A stretch of 39,878 bases of DNA from assembly GCA_903937035.1 (NCBI GenBank), contig CAIZXS010000025.1:1-39878 (forward strand), in the 5' to 3' direction. Origin of the DNA: an uncultured bacterium. Lineage in GTDB: Bacteria; Patescibacteriota; Minisyncoccia; Moranbacterales; UBA2206. The position numbers were made by a program, and so were the translations under genes. The notes under the pieces were generated by a model, which was not told the DNA's origin, made no database searches, and saw only the letters and a program-made list of their open reading frames with translations. Shown piece after piece: positions 15,238-24,706 of this stretch; position 1 is the stretch's first letter; the number at the start of each line of letters is the position of its first letter.

Positions 15238-15900
15238 CTATTTTTTAAATAAATAGAATAAATGGAAATCTTTCAAAAACTTCCTTTCCACTTTTAAGCC
15301 AAGCTTTTTAGCCGAAAATTCAAACCAGTCAGGAAAAAATCTGACCGTATCTATGGGATAGCGGTGATAAGTATATCCTGGCATCACAGAATGAACAATT
15401 AAATATCCATCATTTTTTAATAATTTTGATAAATCCTCTAAATGCTTAAATGGGTTTATGAGATGCTCAATCATAGCCTGACTAATTATTAAATCAAAAT
15501 TGTTCGTTAGTTCCTTAGGACAATCATCCTCAAAATTCCAAAGATAATCAAAATCTCCACCCAAACCAACAGTGGATACTGTTGATTTATTAAAATTAAG
15601 TCTTTCTTTGAATTGAGCAACAACAGATTTATTGTCACCATCTAATAAAATATTTTCAGGATTCAGCTTTAGATCCACTAAAATTTTTATTATCTCACCA
15701 TAAAACCTACCGCAAACATTTCTAGAACTATTGTTGAAAATCAATGTATATCTATCAGAATCTGACTTTTTCAATTTCTCAAACTGTCCAAAAACATTTA
15801 TTATCTTTTTTAAATCTCTAAAATAAACAATACTAAAATAAATTGGTATATAAATATAGTCATAGATTGCGCTAATTACTTTAGATTTTATCTTATCCAT
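15238..15900 (-). CDS. Divergent SAM methyltransferase-like protein
   Basis: A 220-residue protein with a class I methyltransferase pattern in its second half: NFDLIISQAMIEHLINP at 134-150 (motif IV with the EHL acidic-histidine signature), then LLKNDGYLIVHSVMPG at 160-175. The usual glycine-rich SAM loop is hard to see; VSTVGLGGDFDY at about 108-119 may correspond to strand 2 or a degenerate loop. The N-terminal 35 residues are hydrophobic and aromatic and may bind the membrane. It lies between a GT2 gene and another methyltransferase. It probably methylates a glycan intermediate; an inactive or divergent enzyme is also possible. Confidence 0.75.
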   Translation of the reverse strand: MDKIKSKVISAIYDYIYIPIYFSIVYFRDLKKIINVFGQFEKLKKSDSDRYTLIFNNSSRNVCGRFYGEIIKILVDLKLNPENILLDGDNKSVVAQFKERLNFNKSTVSTVGLGGDFDYLWNFEDDCPKELTNNFDLIISQAMIEHLINPFKHLEDLSKLLKNDGYLIVHSVMPGYTYHRYPIDTVRFFPDWFEFSAKKLGLKVERKFLKDFHLFYLFKK

Positions 15901-15919
15901 ATAACTTATTAATATTCGA

Positions 15920-16948
15920 CTAATTATTAAATCTAGTGCATACCAACTTAGATGCTATTACATTCGATTTATACCAATCAACCAACGGAATCAAAATAAA
16001 CCTTGGAGTAAGCACTGTCCCCAACACGAAAAACCAAAATTTCAAATCAAGCATATTTTTTCTTCGCTCTCTCAATAAGATCTTTATTTCTTTCAAAAGC
16101 ACTCCTGATTTGGCATAATTTTTCAATTGAACTAGCCCCATAAAATTGGTCAAAATATGCTCCTCTCCCCACTTTCTTTGCTTTTCATATTCTTTTCCAG
16201 TAAAAACCGTTCGATACATTTTGAGCCACGATTCGGTCGGAGAAAGATCATAAATAGAAGAAACCGATCTGGTTTGACTGTCCATTATTCCAATTGCGAC
16301 AGTATAATCTTTGAGAAATACGCATTTATGCTTTCGCAGAATTCCCGCAAAGGGATAGATATGCGCCGGAAAACATTCATCATTAAAAGTTACTTCTAGG
16401 AATTCTCTGCGATAAGCCAATCCCGAGAGCTGGCCAACTGATTCAAAAATTTTCATAAACTCCTTCTTGCCATCAAGAATCGAAATGACTCTAGTTTTAT
16501 TTTCATCATATGGCAAAACCGCCCGCACCGGCTTTTTAATGTCTTTTTCAAACCAAAAATAAGGCCTTGTTACGACGCCAACATTCTCATCCAAGAGAAA
16601 CGCGTCATGGGTTTTTCGCAAAGCGTCTTTAGCTAGTATATCATCCTGTGCCATCAAAAACAAGATGTCTCGACTCGCCCGCGAAACAATATTTTGCAGA
16701 TTAATCGCATAGCCAAGATTTTTTTCATTTTTATAATATTTAATTCTTGAGTCACCAAAAGAAGCAATGACTTTTTTAGTTTTCTCAATTTCTTCTTTTA
16801 GCTCCGGCGGGTTATCATCACCAATTATAATTTCAAAATTATCAAAATTCTCCTGTTCCAAGATACTTCGAAGCATAGTCCCTATCAGATGAGAGCTTTT
16901 GTACACAGGAACACAGATGCTAAAACTAAAAGATTTCTTATTCAACAT
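15920..16948 (-). CDS. Glycosyltransferase family 2
   Basis: A 342-residue GT-A glycosyltransferase. It opens with SFSICVPVYKSSHLIGTML, shows IIGDDNPPE at 41-49 and the DXD-equivalent LMAQDDIL at 98-105 (D102, D103). The GT-A domain ends near residue 230, followed by a helical C-terminal region with a hydrophobic patch (about 300-325) that may be membrane-associated. Its start overlaps the end of the upstream GT4 gene by 11 bp, indicating a tight operon. Sugar specificity is unknown. Confidence 0.9.
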   Translation of the reverse strand: MLNKKSFSFSICVPVYKSSHLIGTMLRSILEQENFDNFEIIIGDDNPPELKEEIEKTKKVIASFGDSRIKYYKNEKNLGYAINLQNIVSRASRDILFLMAQDDILAKDALRKTHDAFLLDENVGVVTRPYFWFEKDIKKPVRAVLPYDENKTRVISILDGKKEFMKIFESVGQLSGLAYRREFLEVTFNDECFPAHIYPFAGILRKHKCVFLKDYTVAIGIMDSQTRSVSSIYDLSPTESWLKMYRTVFTGKEYEKQRKWGEEHILTNFMGLVQLKNYAKSGVLLKEIKILLRERRKNMLDLKFWFFVLGTVLTPRFILIPLVDWYKSNVIASKLVCTRFNN

Positions 16949-18095
16949 TTTCTTGCAATATCCTCAAATGATTAAGCGCGATCGAATTCCAATCATACTT
17001 TTTTATAAAACCTCCCGCCTCATCAGCAATCTTCTTTCTCCTATCATTATCTCGCAACATATCAACAACTTCCTGCGAAAATAGCTCCAGATTATTCTCT
17101 GCCAATTGAACAGAAAAATTTTCGAAAATTTCTTGATACACTGGCAAATTCCAAGAAATTACTGGCACGCCACAGGCCATCGCCTCTGCCACTGCGATAC
17201 CGAAGCCTTCTTCATGGCTAGGGAACAGAAAAACACGGCTATTTTTAATAATCGAAAATGATTCATCATTTTCTAAAAATCCCAGTAAATCAATATTTTT
17301 CCCCAATTCGGCTTTGTTTATTTTTTGTCTCATCTTTTCGTTAACCTCTTTACTTCCGCCTCCCATAATCGCCAACTGTGCACTTGGATTTTTTTCAACA
17401 ACCTTTTTCCAGATATCGATTAAATCAAAAATTCCCTTGCTAGGATTAAGTCGAGCCAAAAACGTTGCGTCATACTTTTTTGTATCTTCCTTGACTTTAA
17501 GGTTTTGAAAATATTCAACATTAATCCCTGGCGTATTCACCACAAACCTAGCCTCACTTAATCCAAGCTGTATTAGTCCGTCTTTGATTTGATAATTTAT
17601 ATTGATTATTTTATCAGCACGCCTTGACAATTGGAAGGAAAATCGCTGGCAATATTGAGCAAAAAAATTCCGCATTTTATTCCCCGGCCGTTTTTTCCAA
17701 TCAGGATAGATATGGAAAATACACTGGATCCATCTTGTTTTTGGATGGAGAATCTTGTACAAATACGCAGGAATAACATCCGGAAAAAAATCTGATCCAA
17801 CATGAATCACATCAATATTTTTTCTAAACACAATACCACTGGCATAAATTGTCCTAAAAATATAATTTAATGGCAACCAAAGTTTGTCAAAAAATCTAAG
17901 TGAGACATAATATTCAAAATCATCGACATCTTTTTCGATATATTTTTTTCCATCAACATTCGTCACACAGCAAACAAACCCAAATTCCTTTCGGATTCGT
18001 TTAAATATTTGAATCATCATCTGATCGCCGCCGCTCATTCCCTTGCCATTATTCCAAAACGCATTTAAAAGAAGAATGATGTTTTTTTTCTTCAT
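16938..18095 (-). CDS. Glycosyltransferase family 4 (GT-B)
   Basis: A 385-residue retaining GT-B enzyme. The glycine-rich N-terminal loop NNGKGMSGGDQM is at 15-26, the donor-domain start FLARLNPSKG at 212-221, and the GT4 motif HEEGFGIAVAEAMACGVP at 294-311 (E296, E304). It is cytoplasmic. It lies 4 bp downstream of the GDP-mannose dehydratase gene and overlaps the following GT2 gene by 11 bp, so it may use a GDP-deoxyhexose donor, although that link is only positional. Confidence 0.92.
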   Translation of the reverse strand: MKKKNIILLLNAFWNNGKGMSGGDQMMIQIFKRIRKEFGFVCCVTNVDGKKYIEKDVDDFEYYVSLRFFDKLWLPLNYIFRTIYASGIVFRKNIDVIHVGSDFFPDVIPAYLYKILHPKTRWIQCIFHIYPDWKKRPGNKMRNFFAQYCQRFSFQLSRRADKIININYQIKDGLIQLGLSEARFVVNTPGINVEYFQNLKVKEDTKKYDATFLARLNPSKGIFDLIDIWKKVVEKNPSAQLAIMGGGSKEVNEKMRQKINKAELGKNIDLLGFLENDESFSIIKNSRVFLFPSHEEGFGIAVAEAMACGVPVISWNLPVYQEIFENFSVQLAENNLELFSQEVVDMLRDNDRRKKIADEAGGFIKKYDWNSIALNHLRILQENVE

Positions 18096-18099
18096 CTGG

Positions 18100-19077
18100 T
18101 TATTTTTTGATTAATCTTTCCATGTCAGCATCCATCATCATTTTGACCAATTCTTCAAATTTCACTTTCGGCTTCCATCCAAGTTTTTTTCTTGCCTTAT
18201 CGGATTTACCCTGCAAAGTGAAAAGTTCCGCCGGTCTTTTGAATCTTGGATCTAGCTTGACGTATTTTTTCCAATCATTGATTCCTGCGTGCTTAAATGC
18301 AATATCTAGAAAATCACGGATTGAGTGAGTTTCTCCAGTAGAGACGATATAGTTATCCGGCTTCTCTTGTTGAAGCATGAGCCACATCGCTTCAACATAG
18401 TCACCCGCGAAACCCCAATCCCGCTTACTATCTAAGTTTCCCAGCCTAATCTCATTGGCCAAGCCTAATTTAATTCTTGCAACACCATCAGTTATTTTTC
18501 TGGTTACAAATTCAATCCCTCTGATTGGCGATTCGTGATTAAATAGAATGCCATTAGCGCAAAACATCCCGTAACTTTCCTTAAAGTTTATCGTCATCCA
18601 ATAGGCATACAGTTTCGCAATAGCGTAAGGACTGCGCGGATGGAAAGGTGTTTCCTCAGTTTGAATTCCTGCTTTATGACTATTGCCAAACATTTCACTC
18701 GTTGATGCTTGGTAAAATTTAGCATTAGGAGTGAAATTCTTAATTGCATTTAAAAGATACAGTACACCCAAAGCATTTATTTCTGTGGTCAATTTTGCTT
18801 GATCCCAAGAAGCGCCCACAAAGGATTGAGCAGCTAAATTGTAAACTTCATTAGGATTGACATTTTTTATAATATTAGTTAAAGAATTCTCATCAGTCAT
18901 ATCGCCGGAAACATATTCAATTTTATCGGCAATTCCTAGATAATCCAAGTTGGAAAAATTCGGGTTAGTGTATCGCCGGATGAGACCATAAACCTTATAG
19001 TCCTTTTCCAAAAGCATTTTTGCCAAATATGGCCCATCTTGACCAATGATTCCCGTGATTAAAGCTGTTTTTTTCAT
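18100..19077 (-). CDS. gmd: GDP-mannose 4,6-dehydratase
   Basis: A 325-residue short-chain dehydrogenase of the GMD group. It converts GDP-mannose to GDP-4-keto-6-deoxymannose, the precursor of fucose, rhamnose or perosamine donors. The NAD(P)-binding TGIIGQDG is at 8-15, the catalytic triad T126/E128 with Y151 and K155 (PYAIAK), NHESPIRG at about 178-185 (usually ESPRRG), and RDWGFAGDYVEAMW typical of GMD. No GDP-fucose synthase or RMD-type reductase follows, so the second step must be encoded elsewhere or performed by another SDR. It sits within the glycosyltransferase run. Confidence 0.93.
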   Translation of the reverse strand: MKKTALITGIIGQDGPYLAKMLLEKDYKVYGLIRRYTNPNFSNLDYLGIADKIEYVSGDMTDENSLTNIIKNVNPNEVYNLAAQSFVGASWDQAKLTTEINALGVLYLLNAIKNFTPNAKFYQASTSEMFGNSHKAGIQTEETPFHPRSPYAIAKLYAYWMTINFKESYGMFCANGILFNHESPIRGIEFVTRKITDGVARIKLGLANEIRLGNLDSKRDWGFAGDYVEAMWLMLQQEKPDNYIVSTGETHSIRDFLDIAFKHAGINDWKKYVKLDPRFKRPAELFTLQGKSDKARKKLGWKPKVKFEELVKMMMDADMERLIKK

Positions 19078-19125
19078 ATATTTTTATATTACCAATATCT
19101 CCTATCTTACCACATTTCCCCCAAT

Positions 19126-20025
19126 TCACCCAATCTTCCCTGTAAAAAAATATCGCCACCCATCCCAAAAACCCTTCCAATATAACCCCATAAGATCGGC
19201 TCGTTTGGCTTTCAGCATCAGAAAGGAATAAATCAACGGCCAAAACCAGGAAAAAATAAGCATAAAAACCAATTTATGCTGCCATGTGCCATAGCGCACG
19301 ATGATAATTATGCGGTTACGAGTCAGATAGTAGGCTTTTTCATTAAACTGTCCGGCTAGCGTTCTTGTTCCATGCAAATCTTTTTGGGCGATATTATGAT
19401 AGGTTTTCGCCTCAGGAATCATGCCACATTTGAAACCAAATTTTCTCGCGTTAAAAGCAAAGTCCGGTTCGGTGTAATCATTTAGCAACTTTTCATCAAA
19501 ATAGCCCGCCTTTTCAAAAACTACCTTTTTTATCAAAAAAACATTCGGAATGCCGTCGCTGTCAAAAACTTTCTTGGAACTATTCTCCACTCGCCCATAT
19601 GTTCTGCCGGTGAAAAAATTGATTTCTTGAAAATTCAAATATTTCTGCTTGTCATGCCACCAATACATCGCCGGTCCTAAGATGCCATACTCCGCATTTT
19701 TTTCGACAAAATCAAATAACGCTTTAAACATTTTTTCGTCCACGATATTGTCGTCATCCACAAATACCACATATTTCCCTTGCGCTGCCTGCGCCCCGAT
19801 ATTTCTCGACTTCACCATCAACTGATTGCGCTCATTATGAATGATTTGACTATTTGCAATCGGAAAGTCTTTCGCCGCTATTTTTTCCGTCCCATCACTT
19901 GAATTGTCGTCAATCACAATGAGCTCCCACGCAATACCGGAAAAATCCGCCTTTTTGATAGACGCAATACATTCCAAGAGTTTCTCTTTTCGATTGTAAG
20001 TTGTGATAACGACTGATAGATCCAT
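19126..20025 (-). CDS. Glycosyltransferase family 2, rhamnosyltransferase-like
   Basis: A 299-residue GT-A enzyme. The opening DLSVVITTYNRKEKLLECI, VIDDNSSDG at 38-45 and the FVDDDN metal site at 88-93 (D90-D92) are clear. A late LLNDYTEPDFAFNARKFGF segment is the usual catalytic-base and acceptor region. A C-terminal hydrophobic stretch (about 250-270) followed by basic residues suggests membrane association. It lies 8 bp downstream of another GT2 gene. The layout resembles WcaA/rhamnosyltransferase-type enzymes, but the sugar is not determinable. Confidence 0.9.
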   Translation of the reverse strand: MDLSVVITTYNRKEKLLECIASIKKADFSGIAWELIVIDDNSSDGTEKIAAKDFPIANSQIIHNERNQLMVKSRNIGAQAAQGKYVVFVDDDNIVDEKMFKALFDFVEKNAEYGILGPAMYWWHDKQKYLNFQEINFFTGRTYGRVENSSKKVFDSDGIPNVFLIKKVVFEKAGYFDEKLLNDYTEPDFAFNARKFGFKCGMIPEAKTYHNIAQKDLHGTRTLAGQFNEKAYYLTRNRIIIIVRYGTWQHKLVFMLIFSWFWPLIYSFLMLKAKRADLMGLYWKGFWDGWRYFFTGKIG

Positions 20026-20033
20026 AATAACTA

Positions 20034-20879
20034 TTAATGCACGAGATAATAAATCTTCAAAAGCACCCGAAAAAACGGATTGATTGTTTCTGTCATAAAA
20101 TCATTTGGGAGTGTTAGGATGGTTTTTTGCGTATCTTCCGATTTTTCAAGCGCTTCAATTTCGGCTGGGGTAAATTTTTCCGGAAATTTCAAAAGCAATT
20201 TTTTCATATTATTGCTATTATTTTTCACCTCGCGAGTCCAATAGGATTTTCCGTCCACTCGGTGAAAATATGCAGTGCCTTTGACAATCTTAAACTCATA
20301 GCCAGCAAGAAAGGCTTTATAGCCAAAAGACCAAGATTCGAGTGCGCCAAACTCCGTTTCATAGCCACCGACTTTTTCAAAAACAGCGCGGCGAAAAAGA
20401 TAGTTTCCGTCCACCACCGAGTGGTAGGCCGTACGACGCAAATCATCGAATACCATTCTGTCTTTCAAAAATAGCCAGTTTTTATAGACCAAATCCAACC
20501 CGCAAAAGTCATAGAAAAAGCGGATATTTTGAAAAGTGATCAAATTGTCTTTCTCTGTTAGGGCGGATAATAATTTATGAAAAGATTTTTTGTCCAGATA
20601 ATTATCCGAATCAATAAGAAAAAACCAATCAGCCGATGCCAACTTCACACATTCATTGCGCGCATATCCCCCGCCACGATTTTCCGGATTCTTGCCAATC
20701 CGAACCACTTTTGGATATTTTTTAGCATAGGATTTTAACAGCTCATATGTCGCGTCTTTCGAGCCATCATCTACCATGCAAATCTCAAACTCCGAAAGTT
20801 TCAATTCCAATATTGAAGAGACGGTATCACCAAGAGTTTTTTCACAGTTATAGCACGGAATGATAAAAGAAATTTTCAT
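20034..20879 (-). CDS. Glycosyltransferase family 2
   Basis: A 281-residue GT-A enzyme with FIIPCYNCEKTL (5-16), CMVDDGSKD (34-42), the glycine-rich NRGGGYARN (67-75), and the DXD site LIDSDNY at 88-94 (D90, D92). GALESWSFGYKAFLAGY is the expected acceptor-side motif. It is cytoplasmic, with a short hydrophobic C-terminus. The gene is 6 bp downstream of a GT4 gene and 8 bp upstream of the next GT2, so it belongs to one operon. Specificity is unknown. Confidence 0.9.
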   Translation of the reverse strand: MKISFIIPCYNCEKTLGDTVSSILELKLSEFEICMVDDGSKDATYELLKSYAKKYPKVVRIGKNPENRGGGYARNECVKLASADWFFLIDSDNYLDKKSFHKLLSALTEKDNLITFQNIRFFYDFCGLDLVYKNWLFLKDRMVFDDLRRTAYHSVVDGNYLFRRAVFEKVGGYETEFGALESWSFGYKAFLAGYEFKIVKGTAYFHRVDGKSYWTREVKNNSNNMKKLLLKFPEKFTPAEIEALEKSEDTQKTILTLPNDFMTETINPFFRVLLKIYYLVH

Positions 20880-20885
20880 TATTTT

Positions 20886-22055
20886 CTATATTAATCTGCT
20901 TAAATTATTTTCAAATACTTTTTCCCAATCAAACTCTTTCGCATAGGCAATGGCATTCTCGCGATATTCCTTCAATGTTTTTTCGTCCTCGAGCAGTGCC
21001 ACCACTTTCCGAGCAATCTCATCCCTATCTTGGCTAATGACAAAGCCACAACGCTTTTCTTCGATTTCTCTGGCGTTATGCGAAACGTCGCAAAGGAGGA
21101 TTGGCAATCCGCCTGCCAAATAGGCTTTGATTTTTCCCGGATCGGCAAAATAGGTGAAACTCAGCGCGCCATTTTGATCAAATTTATCATACAACGCAAT
21201 AGCACAAGAACACTCAGAGAGTATTTTTTCCACATCGCTATGCTTTTCCACATAACCGGCAAATTCTACACTCTTTTCTATGCCCAAATTCTTCATTTGT
21301 TCTTTGAGTTTTTCCAGATATTCCCCTCCGCCAATTATCAAAAACTTAAAATCCGGTATTTTTTCAGCGATAACAGGAACGGCATCCAGTACATATTGCA
21401 CGCCTTGTTTTTCCAAGATATGCCCCATGAAAACCAGAGTATGTTTTTGAATTTGGGAAAAATCGAGACGCGGAAAGCGGGAAAACCAAATACCAATCGG
21501 CACCGTCACTTGCTTGCCAGCGGAAAAATCAAAATATTCTTTTCTAGCCTGCGCCATCCGTGGCGAAAGATTCCAAGTTTCATCAGCGTGTCGCACGCAA
21601 AATTGATCAAGTTTGTGATAGAAATAATTCAGAATTTTCACATCAAATCTTTTTGGGTTGTAATCGATAACATAATAGATGACTTTTTTCGTTTTTCCAA
21701 AAAAACGAAGAACGATACCGGAAAAAGCATTGAGATTGTCGCAACCGACATAGAGATCACTCTCGGGCAGCTTTCTCCAGGTCCAAAAAATATTAAGCAC
21801 TATGTCAATCGAATAAACCAACAGCGCAAAATTCTTCTTAATTTTGCGGTATTTTTCCTCTTTCAGCTCTCCTTTTTCATAGACCTCATAACCGGAGCCG
21901 GACAATTTCTCATCCCAAAAAAGCGGATGCCCGATGAAAAGCAGTTTTCCGATTTTTTTCGCCAACAAATATTCCCGCAAGTCCTGAGCAGGACCAGTGG
22001 TATAGATATGCGTCGCGATGACAATTTTTTTGGTTTCTAGCTCAAGCATCGTCAT
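20886..22055 (-). CDS. Glycosyltransferase family 4-like (GT-B)
   Basis: A 389-residue GT-B protein from the ATG at 22055; an upstream TTG at 22061 is less likely and an ATG at 22049 is also possible. The donor-binding half is recognisable from VFMGHILEKQGVQYVLDAV, the glycine-rich LIIGGGEYLEKL and SVEFAGYVEKHSDVEKIL. The usual GT4 E-x7-E is replaced by a weaker pattern around YFADPGKIKAYLAGGLPI, so the active site is divergent. It is cytoplasmic and belongs to the same tight run of glycosyltransferase genes. Confidence 0.85.
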   Translation of the reverse strand: MTMLELETKKIVIATHIYTTGPAQDLREYLLAKKIGKLLFIGHPLFWDEKLSGSGYEVYEKGELKEEKYRKIKKNFALLVYSIDIVLNIFWTWRKLPESDLYVGCDNLNAFSGIVLRFFGKTKKVIYYVIDYNPKRFDVKILNYFYHKLDQFCVRHADETWNLSPRMAQARKEYFDFSAGKQVTVPIGIWFSRFPRLDFSQIQKHTLVFMGHILEKQGVQYVLDAVPVIAEKIPDFKFLIIGGGEYLEKLKEQMKNLGIEKSVEFAGYVEKHSDVEKILSECSCAIALYDKFDQNGALSFTYFADPGKIKAYLAGGLPILLCDVSHNAREIEEKRCGFVISQDRDEIARKVVALLEDEKTLKEYRENAIAYAKEFDWEKVFENNLSRLI

Positions 22056-22096
22056 TATCAAGTCAACTATTAATTAGTAATCGCTACAGAAAAAAA

Positions 22097-23134
22097 TTAT
22101 TGCTTCCAATTCTCCCGGCTCATCTCGGCTTGAGAGAAAATTCCTACAAACTTGCCCCAAGCATAGACAAAAAGAGTCACCCAGCAAGCCGGCAGATGGA
22201 AAAACCAGGCTGAGTCTTTTTTTCGCGAATAGCCAATCAGAGATTGGATGAGCAAGGGAAAAATCAGGATTGTATAGAGCACGAATTTCAAAAGTCCCAG
22301 CGAGGCTTCTCCTCCAATTTCAAATTTGCTCCAATCAAAAACGCGAGATTTGTTTTTTTTGTGAAAGGTATAATCTTTGATACGTCTTTTTTGTTTGCGA
22401 ATAAACTTACCAAAATTGGCTTCACAAAAAGTGTGAATAATGCCCACTTTAACTTTAGTAATATGAATCGAACCTTTTTCGGCGATTTCCTTGGCGATCA
22501 CATCAATATCAAAAAGATAGTTTCCTGTGTTAATTTCTTGCAAAAAAGTGGTACGAAAAATTGTGCCATTCGCTCCCACGGTCGGAATCCCCGCTTTCGT
22601 TAGCTTTATTTTTAGATATCCCCCCAAATCTTTTTCTTTGTGAGGGACATCGGTCCATTTTTGCGTTAAATAATTCCAACGATCATAGTTTCCGAGGAAT
22701 AGGCAGACGGGATCATTCATCCCAATGAGTGCGCAGTAACGCTCAATGTAACCGCCCTCGCGGCGCCAAGTATACCTTATTGGCTCAGAAAGCATAATTT
22801 CCGGATCAGAAAAAGGCTCGACCATTTTTTTTAGCCAAGCATTATCTGGCAAAAAATTATCCGAATCCAAAATTAGCACTAATTCGTTTTTTGCCTCACG
22901 AAGTGCCACAGCCTTTCCGGATTCGCCGGTTTTCAAAATATTTTCAAAAATCTTCCCCCCATATTTTTTCACAATCTCAACTGTCGAATCAGTCGATCCA
23001 CCTTCTCCAACAATCAACTCAATCTTCTCTTTGGGATAATCTTGAGTAGACAAACGAGAAAGACATTCCTCAAGCGTCAGCTGCGCATTGAGCGTCGCCA
23101 TGCAAACGCTAATTGAAGGTAAATTATTTTCCAT
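22097..23134 (-). CDS. Glycosyltransferase family 2 with C-terminal membrane helices
   Basis: A 345-residue GT-A enzyme: ISVCMATLNAQLTLEECL, then IVGEGGSTDST at 41-51 where the usual first Asp is Glu, and LILDSDNFLP at 87-96 (D90, D92). Two hydrophobic segments near the C-terminus (about 277-295 and 308-328) suggest membrane anchoring. It is 9 bp downstream of the radical SAM gene. The acceptor and sugar are unknown; the membrane helices fit action on a lipid-linked substrate. Confidence 0.88.
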   Translation of the reverse strand: MENNLPSISVCMATLNAQLTLEECLSRLSTQDYPKEKIELIVGEGGSTDSTVEIVKKYGGKIFENILKTGESGKAVALREAKNELVLILDSDNFLPDNAWLKKMVEPFSDPEIMLSEPIRYTWRREGGYIERYCALIGMNDPVCLFLGNYDRWNYLTQKWTDVPHKEKDLGGYLKIKLTKAGIPTVGANGTIFRTTFLQEINTGNYLFDIDVIAKEIAEKGSIHITKVKVGIIHTFCEANFGKFIRKQKRRIKDYTFHKKNKSRVFDWSKFEIGGEASLGLLKFVLYTILIFPLLIQSLIGYSRKKDSAWFFHLPACWVTLFVYAWGKFVGIFSQAEMSRENWKQ

Positions 23135-23143
23135 ATAATAGAT

Positions 23144-24619
23144 CTAGCAACTTTCTTTTTTTGACTTGGAAAAATCAATCATTTTCCCCAGCCATTTCCA
23201 GCCAGTAACGAACAGAAATTTAATATCAGCAAAATTACGGATAGAAATCAATTTGCGCCAAATAAATTGCGGGCTGGCAAAAGATTTATACAGTCCTTGC
23301 ACCAAGTCTTTTGCTTCTTTCGAATTAATCTGGGATTTCATCACCATTTCTCTTTGATCATAATGAGCATAGTCCTCGGTGAGTAGCAAGTTGTTCTCTA
23401 GACAATATTTATGCAGCGGCGTGCCGGGATAAGGGATGACGATTGTGCCTTGCAAAGTGTCCACATGCCCATCTTTGAAAAGTTTTTTGGCCAATGCGAT
23501 TGTACGCTCAGCCATTTCTTTGGTTTCCCAAGGATAACCAATCATGGCGGTGATATGTGGCTCAAGACCAGCTTCTTTGCAAAGTTTCAGTCCCGGCTCA
23601 ATCTCTTCCACTTTGAGATTCTTATCAATCCGATCCAATGTTTCTTGATTAGCTGATTCAAGGCCGAAGAGTACAAAGCGAAAACCAGCTTTTTTCATCA
23701 GCGCCCAGATTTTTGGGTCACGAATTCCGGTAATGCGCATATTGCAACTCATGGTGATTTTTTTATTATACCCTCGCTCAATCATTCCATTGCAAAATTC
23801 TTCGAGCCACGGTCCAATCGGCAATGATCCGGAATCTTCCATGATTTCCTTTGTACCAAGTTTGATCAAATTTTCCACCTCATCCAAAGCTTTTTTGGCT
23901 GACATAGTGCGAAAATTTTTGCCCGGAAAAAGAATGGTCCAAGCACAAAAAGTACATCTTCCCCACCAGCAGTCTCGTCCGCTCATCATATATGCCCCGG
24001 GGGTATATTTGAAATTACCATTCTTGTAGGCATAGAGTCTCCATTTGGTCAGTTCGCGATCAATGAGAGGAAGGGTGTTGAGATCATGCTTGGAAAGATC
24101 TGCCGGACCGGTGTTGGAAATTTTTCCCTCTCCATTGCGACACCAAAATCCGCCCTCCAAAGCTTCACCGTTTTTCAAGTGGTTAGCCAGGTTCAAAAGC
24201 ATAAAATCATAGTCACCGCTAGCAATCACAAAATCTGTGAGTGAATTTTGCATCGATTCTTCCGGAAAAGCCGTCACATGGTCTCCCATGAGCACTATTT
24301 TCGTCTTCGGGAGTTCCAATTTAAGCTTAGCTATCACTTGCCAGTGCATCTTGATAACAGGAGTTTTTGTTTCAAAGGCAATGAGATCTGGCGCTTCAGA
24401 CACAATTCTTTTCCTCCAAGCCTCATAAGTCAACCCCTCAGCAATTCCCTCATCCCACATCACCTCATAGCCCTTGTTTTTGAGCAGGGTTGCGGCGTAA
24501 GCCGGTATGACGGGATAGATGTAGGTTGGGGTGTTAAACCATTGAAATTGGCGATTTTGGCCAAGACAAGCGATGCCTTTTTTTGACTTCAAAGGTGGAT
24601 AAGAAATAGCGATTTTCAT
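23144..24619 (-). CDS. B12-binding radical SAM protein
   Basis: A 491-residue cobalamin-dependent radical SAM enzyme. The N-terminal Rossmann-like B12-binding domain spans about 30-150 (PVIPAYAATLLKNKGYEV; LMGDHVTAFPEES). The radical SAM barrel starts at the cluster motif DCWWGRCTFC, about residues 216-225, spaced C-x4-C-x2-C rather than the usual C-x3-C-x2-C. GLESANQETLDRIDKNL and HITAMIGYPWET are typical later barrel motifs. Relatives methylate or rearrange unactivated carbons, but this substrate is unknown. Placement between two GT2 genes suggests an unusual modification of a glycan or its lipid carrier. Confidence 0.88.
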   Translation of the reverse strand: MKIAISYPPLKSKKGIACLGQNRQFQWFNTPTYIYPVIPAYAATLLKNKGYEVMWDEGIAEGLTYEAWRKRIVSEAPDLIAFETKTPVIKMHWQVIAKLKLELPKTKIVLMGDHVTAFPEESMQNSLTDFVIASGDYDFMLLNLANHLKNGEALEGGFWCRNGEGKISNTGPADLSKHDLNTLPLIDRELTKWRLYAYKNGNFKYTPGAYMMSGRDCWWGRCTFCAWTILFPGKNFRTMSAKKALDEVENLIKLGTKEIMEDSGSLPIGPWLEEFCNGMIERGYNKKITMSCNMRITGIRDPKIWALMKKAGFRFVLFGLESANQETLDRIDKNLKVEEIEPGLKLCKEAGLEPHITAMIGYPWETKEMAERTIALAKKLFKDGHVDTLQGTIVIPYPGTPLHKYCLENNLLLTEDYAHYDQREMVMKSQINSKEAKDLVQGLYKSFASPQFIWRKLISIRNFADIKFLFVTGWKWLGKMIDFSKSKKESC

Positions 24620-24706
24620 AGAAATAGTAATTGATATAGTAATTAAATAGCCCTATATATAATAGACCGGATTACCTTTTTCTCCAAGGCCTCCCGACTA
24701 TATATG

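Noticed and set aside
21030-22040. Long plus-strand open frame of 336 codons
   Set aside because: It lies antisense to a clear GT4-like gene, has no recognisable domain and an implausible composition; it is a shadow of the coding strand.
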